From NCBI GenBank assembly GCA_023404805.1, contig JAEYAL010000227.1, positions 1 through 12,367 of the forward strand: a stretch of DNA of 12,367 nt, read 5' to 3'. The notes below the pieces were generated by a model that was not told the DNA's origin, made no database searches, and saw nothing but the letters and a program-made list of their open reading frames with translations. The stretch comes from Actinomycetes bacterium (GTDB lineage: Bacteria; Actinomycetota; Thermoleophilia; Solirubrobacterales; Solirubrobacteraceae). The position numbers and the translations under genes were made by a program. Positions 6,564 to 12,367 of this stretch are shown in pieces (the stretch's first letter is position 1; each line of letters starts with the position of its first letter).

Positions 6564-7373
6564 GTGGCTGGCCGCCGTTCCTCTCGCCGCTCGTTTGGCG
6601 GACGCTCGTCTGGCGAGCAGCTGCGGATCGAGTCGAGCGTCGGCACGTTGGAGCTGCTCGTCGACCGCTCTCGGGCCAACGGGCGGCTGCTGCTGATCGA
6701 CGGGCTGACCCACGGCTACGTCGACCTCGACGACCCCGCCCACCTCGAGATCGACTACGTCGCCCGGATCGGTGCTGCGCTGGAGCTCCTGGTGCGGCGC
6801 GGCGAGCCGTCACGGGTGCTGCACCTCGGCGGCGGCGCGTTCACCCTGCCGCGGTTCCTCGCGAGCACGCGGCCGCAGGTGTCGCAGGTCGTCGTCGAGA
6901 AGTCGGGCGCCGTGATCAAGCTCGCCGAACAGCACCTGCGGCTGCGGCGCTCCGAGCGGCTGCAGGTGGTCCAAGCCGACGCCGCGCGCCACATCGACCG
7001 GCTCGACGACGACAGCTTCGACCTCGTGCTCGGCGACGCGTTCATCGGCACCGACACCCCACCCGCGATGGCCACGCCGACGTTCGCGCTCGACGTGCAC
7101 CGCGTGCTGGCCCCGGGCGGCCGCTACCTGCTCAACGTCGTCGACCAGCCGCCGTGGCCGTTCGCCGCTCAGCAGGCGCAGATCCTGCGGGCGCGGTTCG
7201 GCGAGGTACTGGCGTTCGGCGGGCGCGAAGTCGTGCGCGGCAAGCACTCCGGCAACCTGCTGCTGCTCGCCAGCGACGCGCCGCTGCCGCAGGAGGCGCT
7301 CGAGCGCGGGCTCGCCGGCGGCGCGCACCCGGCGGAGGTCGTCCCCGCCGAGCGGATGGCCCGCTGGGGCTGA
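6564..7373 (+). CDS. Spermidine synthase-like (class I SAM-binding fold) protein, 269 aa
   Basis: The Rossmann-like core follows the spermidine synthase layout. A glycine motif VLHLGGGAF is at 85-93, an acidic residue E112 ends strand 2, Asp139 lies in VVQADA, and LVLGDAF at 155-160 occupies the usual active-site strand. An N-terminal beta region (about 20-60) resembles the family's small N-terminal domain. In true aminopropyltransferases the motif is GGGDG, and its Asp helps hold the polyamine; here it is GGGAF, so polyamine substrate use is doubtful. It may be a decarboxylated-SAM or SAM-dependent enzyme of another specificity. NCBI-style annotation would probably be 'spermidine synthase-like' or 'fused MFS/spermidine synthase-like'. 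No membrane segments are present. The first 17 residues are Arg/Ser-rich. The GTG start at 6564 is favoured by a -10-like TAGGCT six bases before it; a later start is possible. Confidence 0.82.
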   Translation: MAGRRSSRRSFGGRSSGEQLRIESSVGTLELLVDRSRANGRLLLIDGLTHGYVDLDDPAHLEIDYVARIGAALELLVRRGEPSRVLHLGGGAFTLPRFLASTRPQVSQVVVEKSGAVIKLAEQHLRLRRSERLQVVQADAARHIDRLDDDSFDLVLGDAFIGTDTPPAMATPTFALDVHRVLAPGGRYLLNVVDQPPWPFAAQQAQILRARFGEVLAFGGREVVRGKHSGNLLLLASDAPLPQEALERGLAGGAHPAEVVPAERMARWG

Positions 7374-7435
7374 GCAGCAGGACGAAGTCCTTCGCACCGG
7401 CCTAGCGGTCGCTTCCCACCTCGGCTCCCGTTGCA

Positions 7436-7491
7436 ATCTTGCCCCCGAAGTTCTTGCGATCTTGCCCCTGGAGAGCGCGCATCTTTGCCCC
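7436..7491. repeat. Three direct repeats ATCTTGCCCC with 22-23 bp spacing
   Basis: The element occurs at 7436-7445, 7459-7468 and, with one extra T (ATCTTTGCCCC), at 7481-7491. Start-to-start spacing is 23 and 22 bp, near two helical turns. The array ends one base before the -10-like TAGGCT of the HD-domain gene. Regular spacing next to a promoter suggests protein-binding sites on one face of the DNA, though no known regulator is recognised. Confidence 0.5.
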
Positions 7492-7497
7492 TAGGCT
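7492..7497 (+). promoter_or_regulatory. Candidate -10 box of the HD-domain gene (leaderless)
   Basis: TAGGCT is followed by 7 bases and the ATG at 7505. It directly follows the triple direct repeat. It supports the 7505 start over the in-frame TTG at 7439, which would place the repeats inside the coding region. Confidence 0.45.
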
Positions 7498-7504
7498 GCG
7501 CGGC

Positions 7505-8089
7505 ATGCCGACGCCGCTGCTCCGTGATGAAGCCTGGGACCTCCTGACGGAGTGGGTGGAGTCGGAGAGCTTGCGCAAACACTGCCTGGCGGTCGAGGCG
7601 TCGATGCGGGCCGTAGCGCGGGAGCGCGGCGGCGACGAAGAGCTCTGGGGCGTCACGGGTCTGCTCCATGACATCGACTACGAGCGGTTCCCCGACCTGG
7701 AGACCGGCCACCCGCGCAAGGCGCTCGAGCTGCTGGAGGCGCGCGACGCCGACCCGCTGCTCATCAACGCCGTCGCCGCCCACGCGCCGTATCTCGGCGT
7801 CGAGCCCGAGTCGGAGATGGCGCGGGCGCTGCTGGCCGTTGACGAGCTGTCGGGTTTCGTGATGGCGGTCGCCTATGTGCGGCCGCAGGGCATCCACGGC
7901 ATGACGCCCAAGAGCGTGAAGAAGAAGCTCAAGACGCCCGCGTTCGCGGCGGCTGTGTCCCGCGAGGACGTCGCCCGCGGGCCCGAGCACCTCGGGATGG
8001 AGCTCGACGACCTGATCCGGCTCGTGATCGGCGCGCTCGAAGCCGAGGCCGAGGCGCTCGGCATCGCAGGCGCCGCCGACCCGGCCTAG
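7505..8089 (+). CDS. HD-domain metal-dependent hydrolase, 194 aa
   Basis: The HD superfamily signature is complete: His26 (RKHCLAVE), His55-Asp56 (LLHDIDYE) and Asp113 (VDELSGF), with an additional His93 (AAHAPYLG) in the helix that often supplies an extra ligand. Such proteins bind one or two divalent metals and usually hydrolyse phosphate esters, often nucleotides; the substrate is not evident here. The C-terminal region has a Lys-rich segment (137-144, KSVKKKLK) and a predicted helix at 165-187. The length fits small stand-alone HD proteins annotated as HDIG or HD hydrolases. ATG 7505 is chosen because the open extension upstream to 7439 overlaps the direct repeats and reads as non-coding. 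It is co-directional with the spermidine synthase-like gene but separated by 131 bases with its own promoter-like box, so probably not one operon. Confidence 0.88.
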   Translation: MPTPLLRDEAWDLLTEWVESESLRKHCLAVEASMRAVARERGGDEELWGVTGLLHDIDYERFPDLETGHPRKALELLEARDADPLLINAVAAHAPYLGVEPESEMARALLAVDELSGFVMAVAYVRPQGIHGMTPKSVKKKLKTPAFAAAVSREDVARGPEHLGMELDDLIRLVIGALEAEAEALGIAGAADPA

Positions 8090-8091
8090 CG

Positions 8092-8159
8092 GGCCGCGGC
8101 CGGTACACCGGCAAACAGACTCAAGATCGGGGTCCTAAAACGACCCTGGACCGCGGTCC
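8092..8159. terminator. Cluster of inverted repeats between convergent genes
   Basis: The 89-base gap between the convergent HD and zinc-finger genes contains GGCCGCGGCC (8092-8101), GCCGGT-AC-ACCGGC (8099-8112), GGGTC-N7-GACCC (8130-8146, A-rich loop) and the perfect 12-bp palindrome GGACCGCGGTCC (8148-8159), which is followed by GTTT on the plus strand. This looks like a bidirectional termination region. T-runs are short, as usual in high-GC genomes. Confidence 0.5.
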
Positions 8160-8178
8160 GTTTCGGCGAGGGGGCGGT

Positions 8179-8493
8179 TCAGCCCAGCGGCGCCGGGGGG
8201 ATCTGCGTTTCGCCGGTGATCGGGAGGCGCAGGCCGGTCTCGTCGACGAAGCACCACGACCACGTCTCGCCCGGCTCGATCGAGCGGATGATCGGGTGGT
8301 TCTCGGCGCCCGCGTGCACGGTCGCGTGCTGGTTCGGGGAGTCGTCGCAGCAGCCGACATGGCCGCACTCCAAGCAGAGGCGCAGGTGGAGCCAGTCGCC
8401 GCGGGGCTCCATCGCCAGGCAGTCGTCGCAGCCGTCGACGGCGCCCGGCAGCTCGGTGACCTTCACGTGGTCCAGGTGGGTGCAGTCGGCCAT
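8179..8493 (-). CDS. UBP-type zinc finger protein, 104 aa
   Basis: The whole protein is one ZnF-UBP domain, the fold that in eukaryotic deubiquitinases and HDAC6 grips the free C-terminal Gly-Gly of ubiquitin. The zinc-ligand pattern is visible: C4, H6, C22-x2-C25, C40-x2-C43, H45, C48/C49, H56, H60 and H66. After the finger comes a segment typical of bacterial members (WSWCFVDE, 78-85). The ATG at 8493 is chosen because the protein starts directly at the first zinc ligand; the frame is open far upstream only as a shadow of the kinase gene. It lies 65 bases behind the kinase stop on the same strand. From memory, bacterial UBP fingers recur next to such kinase/flavoprotein pairs, so it is probably part of this cluster. 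The partner peptide in bacteria is unknown. Confidence 0.88.
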   Translation of the reverse strand: MADCTHLDHVKVTELPGAVDGCDDCLAMEPRGDWLHLRLCLECGHVGCCDDSPNQHATVHAGAENHPIIRSIEPGETWSWCFVDETGLRLPITGETQIPPAPLG

Positions 8494-8558
8494 GCGCGCT
8501 CGCTCTCGTCGGTCGGGGGTCGGGGTCGGGTTGGTCCGGGATCTACCGGGGGCAGGGG

Positions 8559-10052
8559 TCAGGACAGGCCGGTGTCGGGCAGGACGGCCGTCGCCGTGCC
8601 CAGCGGGAGCCAGACGCTGAAGGTGGTCTTGCCCGGCACAGACTCGACGGTGAGGCTGCCACCGTGGCGCCCCTCGACGATGCGGAACGCCGTGGCGAGC
8701 CCGAGGCCGGTGCCCTTGCCGACCTCCTTCGTGGTGAAGAACGTCTCGAAGATCCGCGTCTGGTTCTCGGGCGGGATGCCCGGCCCGTCGTCGGTGAACT
8801 CGACGCGGGCGCAGCCGTTGTCGAGGCTCGTGCGGATCGTGATGGTGCCGGTGTCGCCGAGGGCGTCGATCGCGTTGTCGATCAGGTTCGTCCAGACCTG
8901 CGTGAGCTCCGGGCCGCGCGCCATCAGCTTCGGCAGCGTGCGGTCGTACTCGCGCACGAGCTGGATCGACGTGTGCTTGAGCTTGTGGCCGAGCACCTTC
9001 AGCGTCGTCTCGATCCCCTCGTGGATGTCGAGCTCCTGCACGTCGCCCTGGTCCATGTAGGTGTAGGACTTCACGGCGCCGACGAGGTCGGTCATGCGGC
9101 GGGTCGACTCCTTGAGCTCGTCGGCGAGCACACCGGCGGTGACCGAGGCGGCGACCCAGTTGACCATCGCCCAGACGACCTTCATCGAGCCGTCGGCGGT
9201 CTCGACGACGCGAGCGATCCAGTCGGCGTCGACGCCTGCGGCGGCCAGCGGCTCGGCGACCTTCCACGCGTCGGGGAGGCCAGCCTCTTCGAGCGCCTCG
9301 AGGACCTCGTCTTCGGCGTCGGCGGCGTCGAGGGCGTCCAGCGCCGTGCGCTCGCCTGCATCGGTGATCTCGTCGTGGAGCCCGAGCAGCACCGTGGCCT
9401 TCTCAAGCGACACGCCCGCGCCGACGAACTTGCGCAGCGTGTGGTTGAGCGTCTCCAGGGCCTCGGCCATCTGCGACGCGGCGCGCTGCGCGGCGGCAGC
9501 GGGGTTGTTGAGTTCGTGCGCGAGTCCGGCGGCCATCGTTCCGAGCGACGCCAGCCGCTCGCGGTTCTGGTCGAGCGCGCTGACCGACTGCATCACCGGC
9601 GCGACGGTCTCCATCACGCGGCGGTGCACGGCTGGGTTCGCCAGCGCCAGCTCGGTGAAGTCGTCGGCGTTGATGGTCGCCAGGCGGCAGTGCGTCTCGG
9701 CTTGGATCCGCGCGCCTGTGGGTGTGCCGGTGAGCGTCGCGATCGCGCCCATCCACGTCGGGCCGACCTGGCGGCCTGCGGGCTCGACGCGCTCGCCGCG
9801 CACGAACAGGTTGCGCGCGGTGCCCTCGATCAGCAGCTGCACACCCTGGTCGGGGGCGTTGTCTTCCGCGATCTGCTCGCCAGGGAACGCCTCGTAGGTC
9901 AGGGCCGCCGCCTGCCAGCGGGCGAGCTCGTCCTCCGAGAGCCCGAAGAACAGGTCGATGCTGCGCAGCTCGTCGAGCGTGATGGGCGGCGTGCCCATCT
10001 GGCCGGCGTCCTGCCAGGCAGCGGTGGTGCGGTCCGGGGTCTGATCAGCCAT
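8559..10052 (-). CDS. Sensor histidine kinase with N-terminal cyclic-nucleotide-binding (Crp-like) domain
   Basis: The 497-residue protein has a cNMP-binding beta-roll at about 30-145 (LFFGLSEDELARW, then IEGTARNLFVRGE). A linker helix leads to the dimerisation/phosphotransfer helix, with the acceptor His179 in GLAHELNNP. The ATPase domain spans about 380-485: N-box LIDNAIDAL (N389, N393), G1 DDGPGI (421-426), F-box FETFF (435-439) and G2 GTGLGL (447-452). All catalytic motifs are intact. About 100 residues (roughly 209-308, acidic and helical) are inserted between the two phosphotransfer helices. No membrane segment is present, so it is a cytoplasmic kinase sensing an internal signal; the exact ligand of the Crp-like domain is unknown. 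The ATG overlaps the end of the receiver-flavoprotein gene by 8 bp (ATGGCTGA), implying translational coupling. The receiver of that protein is its obvious phosphorylation target. Confidence 0.93.
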   Translation of the reverse strand: MADQTPDRTTAAWQDAGQMGTPPITLDELRSIDLFFGLSEDELARWQAAALTYEAFPGEQIAEDNAPDQGVQLLIEGTARNLFVRGERVEPAGRQVGPTWMGAIATLTGTPTGARIQAETHCRLATINADDFTELALANPAVHRRVMETVAPVMQSVSALDQNRERLASLGTMAAGLAHELNNPAAAAQRAASQMAEALETLNHTLRKFVGAGVSLEKATVLLGLHDEITDAGERTALDALDAADAEDEVLEALEEAGLPDAWKVAEPLAAAGVDADWIARVVETADGSMKVVWAMVNWVAASVTAGVLADELKESTRRMTDLVGAVKSYTYMDQGDVQELDIHEGIETTLKVLGHKLKHTSIQLVREYDRTLPKLMARGPELTQVWTNLIDNAIDALGDTGTITIRTSLDNGCARVEFTDDGPGIPPENQTRIFETFFTTKEVGKGTGLGLATAFRIVEGRHGGSLTVESVPGKTTFSVWLPLGTATAVLPDTGLS

Positions 10053-11703
10053 CGACGAGGTACTGGTGGACGAACGAGACGACCATCGAGCCTTCGCCGA
10101 CGGCGCTGGCGACGCGCTTCATCGAGCGGCTGCGCACGTCGCCGGCGACGAACACGCCGGGGACGCTGGTCTCCAGCAAATGCGGGTCGCGCGGCAGCGG
10201 CCAGCCGTCGCCGGTCACGTCGGGGCCCGCGAGGATGAAGCCGTGGTCGTCGCGGCGCACGACGCCATCCAGCCAGTCGGTCCGCGGCTGGGCGCCGATG
10301 AAGACGAAGCAGGCGTCGGCCTTCAGCTGTTCTGGGCCGTCCGGTCCTTCGACGGTCAGCGCGCTGAGGTGGTCCTCCTCGGCGTGCGCCTCGGTCGCCC
10401 GGCTGTGGGTGCGCACCTCGACGTTCGGGAGCGCTTCGATCTGCTCGATGAGGTACTGCGACATGGACTTCGTGAGGCTGTCGCCGCGCACCAGCATCGT
10501 GACCTTCTTGGCGTAGCCCGAGAAGTACACCGCTGACTGCCCGGCGGAGTTCGCGCCGCCGATGATCACGACCTCCTGGTCGCTGCAGGCGCGGGCTTCG
10601 GTCATCGCGGCGCCGTAGTAGACGCCCTTGCCGGTCAGCGCTTCAAAGCCCGGGTCGGTGAGCTGCCGGTAGGAGACGCCCGAGGCGATCAGGACGCAGT
10701 TCGCGCTGAGCGTGCGGCCGTCGCTGAGCTTCACGATCCGGCCGGCGCCCTCGATGTCGAGCTCGACGGCGTCCTGCACCGTCAGCAGCTCGGCACCGAG
10801 GCGGCGGGCCTGGTCGGTGGCGCGGCGCGCGAGGTCCGAGCCGGACAGGCCGGTCGGGAAGCCGAGGTAGTTCTCGATGCGGCTCGACTGGCCCGCCTGG
10901 CCGCCGGGCGCTTCGCGTTCCACGACGACGGTCCGCAGGCCTTCGCTGGCGCCGTAGACCGCGCCGGCGAGGCCAGCCGGGCCGGCGCCGATCACGACGA
11001 GGTCGTAGTGGTCGTGCGCGGCCTCGCCGGAGACGCCGAGCTTGACCGCGAGCTCCGCGACGGTCGGGCGCTCCAGCACCGAGCCGTCTTCAAGCAGCGC
11101 GACCGGCAGGCGGTCGTCGCTCACCCCGATCACCGTCAGCAGCTCGCGGGCTTCGGCGTCGCGCTCGACGTCGAGCCAGCGCGCCGGGACGCGGTTGCGC
11201 GCGAGAAAGTCGCGCAGGTCGTGCGACTCCTTGGAGAAGCGGTGGCCGATGATGCGCGTACCGCCCGCTTCGAGCGTCGCGCCGGCCTCCCACGTGGTGA
11301 GCAGGTCCTGGACGACCGGGTAGAGCTGCTCCTCCGGCGGGTCCCACGGCTTGAGGAGGTAGTAGTCGAGGCGGGCCTCGTTGATCGCGGCGATCGCGGC
11401 TTCGGTGTCGGCATACGCCGTGAGCAGGACGCGCTTGGCGTCCGGCACGATCTCGCGCGCCTTCGTGAGGTACTCGGTGCCGGGCATCCCGGGCATGCGC
11501 TGGTCGGCGATCAGCAGCGCGACCTGGTCGCCGCGGGTGCGCAGCTCGGTCAGCAGCTCCAGCGCCTCGGGGCCCGAGGTCGCGCGGACGATCCGGTAGT
11601 GCTCGCCGAAGCCGCGGCGCAGGTCGCGGGCGACGGCGGCAAGGACGGCAGGCTCATCGTCGACGGCCACAATGGCGGGCCGTCGCTCTGCGGGGGTGGT
11701 CAT
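10045..11703 (-). CDS. Fused response regulator receiver / thioredoxin-like / thioredoxin reductase-like flavoprotein
   Basis: Three parts are visible in 552 residues. First, a receiver domain (about 9-135): acidic pair D15-D16, phosphoacceptor D67 (IADQRMPG), T95 and K118-P119. Second, a small thioredoxin/glutaredoxin-like domain (about 149-223), with SKES where an active CxxC would be and PVALLEDG as the cis-Pro-type segment. Third, a pyridine nucleotide-disulfide oxidoreductase module (about 232-552) with FAD motif GAGPAG (239-244), NADPH motif GGANSAG (382-388) and C-terminal FAD motif VFVAGD (517-522). Only three Cys exist (336, 373, 465) and none is paired. True thioredoxin reductases have CATC before the NADPH motif; here GAAM occupies it, so it cannot reduce thioredoxin by the usual dithiol route. 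The downstream kinase gene overlaps by 8 bp. Phosphorylation of D67 probably tunes the flavoenzyme (inference). Confidence 0.93.
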   Translation of the reverse strand: MTTPAERRPAIVAVDDEPAVLAAVARDLRRGFGEHYRIVRATSGPEALELLTELRTRGDQVALLIADQRMPGMPGTEYLTKAREIVPDAKRVLLTAYADTEAAIAAINEARLDYYLLKPWDPPEEQLYPVVQDLLTTWEAGATLEAGGTRIIGHRFSKESHDLRDFLARNRVPARWLDVERDAEARELLTVIGVSDDRLPVALLEDGSVLERPTVAELAVKLGVSGEAAHDHYDLVVIGAGPAGLAGAVYGASEGLRTVVVEREAPGGQAGQSSRIENYLGFPTGLSGSDLARRATDQARRLGAELLTVQDAVELDIEGAGRIVKLSDGRTLSANCVLIASGVSYRQLTDPGFEALTGKGVYYGAAMTEARACSDQEVVIIGGANSAGQSAVYFSGYAKKVTMLVRGDSLTKSMSQYLIEQIEALPNVEVRTHSRATEAHAEEDHLSALTVEGPDGPEQLKADACFVFIGAQPRTDWLDGVVRRDDHGFILAGPDVTGDGWPLPRDPHLLETSVPGVFVAGDVRSRSMKRVASAVGEGSMVVSFVHQYLVDG

Positions 11704-11711
11704 CGGCGCTC

Positions 11712-11717
11712 ACGATA
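11712..11717 (-). promoter_or_regulatory. Candidate -10 box of the receiver-flavoprotein operon
   Basis: TATCGT on the minus strand fits TAnnnT and ends 8 bases before the ATG at 11703. No Shine-Dalgarno sequence lies between, which suggests a leaderless mRNA. No clear -35 box is placed at 16-18 bp. Confidence 0.35.
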
Positions 11718-11776
11718 GGGCGCCGGTGGTCAAGCCGCCAGGAGGCGGGCGGCGGCGTCCGGATGAAAGGTGCCGG

Positions 11777-11795
11777 CCCGCCGGACGGCGGCGGG
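11777..11795 (-). terminator. Strong GC hairpin after the surface-protein gene
   Basis: CCCGCCG-GACGG-CGGCGGG is a perfect 7-bp GC stem with a 5-base loop. It lies 14 bases beyond the stop of the minus-strand gene ending at 11809. There is no T-run, but the position suits a terminator separating that gene from the receiver-flavoprotein operon. Confidence 0.45.
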
Positions 11796-11808
11796 GCAGC
11801 TGCCGCGG

Positions 11809-12367
11809 CTACTTCGACTGGCGGGCTTGGATCGTGATGCGCGCGAGCGTGTTGTTGACCCCCGCGGGTTTGGTGACGATCACGCGGGTGAGCGGGCGCA
11901 GCGAGCCGCGGCGGGCGATCGTCCGCCGGGCCTCGGTGGAGAGCCGCAGTTTGACGTCGACGCTGACCTTGTTGGTCATCCCGAAGGTGCCGCGGGCGAT
12001 GCGCTGCTTGCCGACCCACAGCTCGACCTTGCCCTCGAGCCGTGGGAGCGGCGCGCCGTCGGTGACGACGCGGACCTTGATGGCGCCTGAGCGTGAGAGC
12101 ACCGGGGTGAGCAGCGTGACCCGCTGGCGCGGAAGCGCCGGGGCGACCTGGGGCGGGTCGTTGCGGGGCGGATCCACCCGCGGCGGGGTGGTCTCCGCCA
12201 GAGGCGGTTCGGGCGGAGCCGGCGTCGGCGTCGGAGCCGGAGCCGGAGTCGGCGTCGGGGTCGGGGTCGGCGTCGGCGTCGGAGCCGGGGTGGGAGCCGG
12301 GGTGGGCGTCGGCGTCGGAGCCGGGGTGGGCGTCGGCGTCGGGGTCGGCGTCGGGGTCGGGGTCGGC
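11809..12367 (-). CDS. C-terminal part of a Pro-Thr-rich surface or secreted protein
   Basis: The frame is open from the right window edge for 185 codons to TAG at 11809, so the N-terminus is missing. A GTG at 12177 could be taken as a start, but the same frame continues without a stop through the Pro-Thr repeats, and such linkers are normally internal. The visible part begins with about 50 residues of alternating Pro-Thr and Pro-Ala (encoded at about 12218-12367), then a short Pro/Glu segment, then a domain of about 100 residues rich in Val, Arg and Thr (for example KVRVVTDG, VELWVGKQRIARGT, VSVDVKLRLS, LTRVIVTKPAG). This pattern looks beta-rich, like C-terminal repeats of actinobacterial secreted proteins; I recognise no named family. 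Pro-Thr linkers usually join wall-spanning stalks or secreted domains and may be glycosylated. Confidence 0.75.
   Translation of the reverse strand, partial: PTPTPTPTPTPTPTPAPTPTPTPAPTPAPTPTPTPTPTPTPAPAPTPTPAPPEPPLAETTPPRVDPPRNDPPQVAPALPRQRVTLLTPVLSRSGAIKVRVVTDGAPLPRLEGKVELWVGKQRIARGTFGMTNKVSVDVKLRLSTEARRTIARRGSLRPLTRVIVTKPAGVNNTLARITIQARQSK
12218..12367. repeat. Hexanucleotide microsatellite encoding (Pro-Thr/Pro-Ala)n
   Basis: A 6-bp unit with variants GGCGTC, GGGGTC, GGAGTC, GGAGCC and GGGGTG repeats about 25 times and continues beyond the window. A 26-base block is exactly repeated at 12269-12294 and 12305-12330, giving a 36-bp higher-order period. Because the unit is a multiple of 3, length changes would keep the coding frame. 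Confidence 0.85.

Noticed and set aside
8494..9267. Upstream extension of the zinc-finger frame
   Set aside because: The frame stays open inside the kinase gene, but the translation is Arg-rich shadow; the finger begins cleanly at ATG 8493.
8664..10238. Plus-strand open frame of 524 codons
   Set aside because: It is antisense to the kinase and the end of the flavoprotein gene, with no recognisable motif.
12218..12367. Possible CRISPR array
   Set aside because: The repeat unit is a 6-bp microsatellite in a coding frame, with no unique spacers.

Overview
The window is very GC-rich, roughly 70% by eye, with GC-ending codons throughout. It reads as a chromosomal stretch from a high-GC Gram-positive. 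The gene families, the (Pro-Thr)n-linked surface protein and the apparently leaderless starts suggest an actinobacterium, perhaps Thermoleophilia/Solirubrobacterales; that placement is inference. No RNA genes, CRISPR arrays, transposases or attachment sites were found, and no gap between genes exceeds about 150 bases.

Left part (1-4840). A secreted protein of unknown function runs off the left edge on the minus strand. Across a 149-base divergent gap that holds two tandem copies of GTCCA-N5-TGGAC lies a plus-strand hypothetical gene. It converges, with abutting stop codons (TGATCA), on a 754-residue minus-strand protein made of two membrane-plus-GGDEF halves, a predicted diguanylate cyclase. 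A single-domain cupin follows.

Middle part (4961-8089). A TetR-family repressor is divergent from an alpha/beta hydrolase. The gap between them carries a perfect 16-bp palindrome overlapping the hydrolase -10 box, and a second partial copy inside the tetR promoter, so mutual control is likely. Next come a spermidine-synthase-fold protein and an HD-domain protein, each preceded by TAGGCT 6-7 bases before its start.

Right part (8179-11703, minus strand). This is the most interesting cluster: a fusion of response-regulator receiver, thioredoxin-like and thioredoxin-reductase-like domains; a Crp-type cyclic-nucleotide-binding histidine kinase overlapping it by 8 bp; and a small UBP-type zinc finger protein. 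The flavoprotein lacks the CxxC of true thioredoxin reductases. Together the genes look like a two-component system whose output is an NADPH-dependent flavoenzyme rather than a DNA-binding protein.

Right edge (11809-12367). This is the C-terminal part of a surface or secreted protein with a long Pro-Thr/Pro-Ala linker encoded by a hexanucleotide repeat. Its N-terminus lies outside the window.
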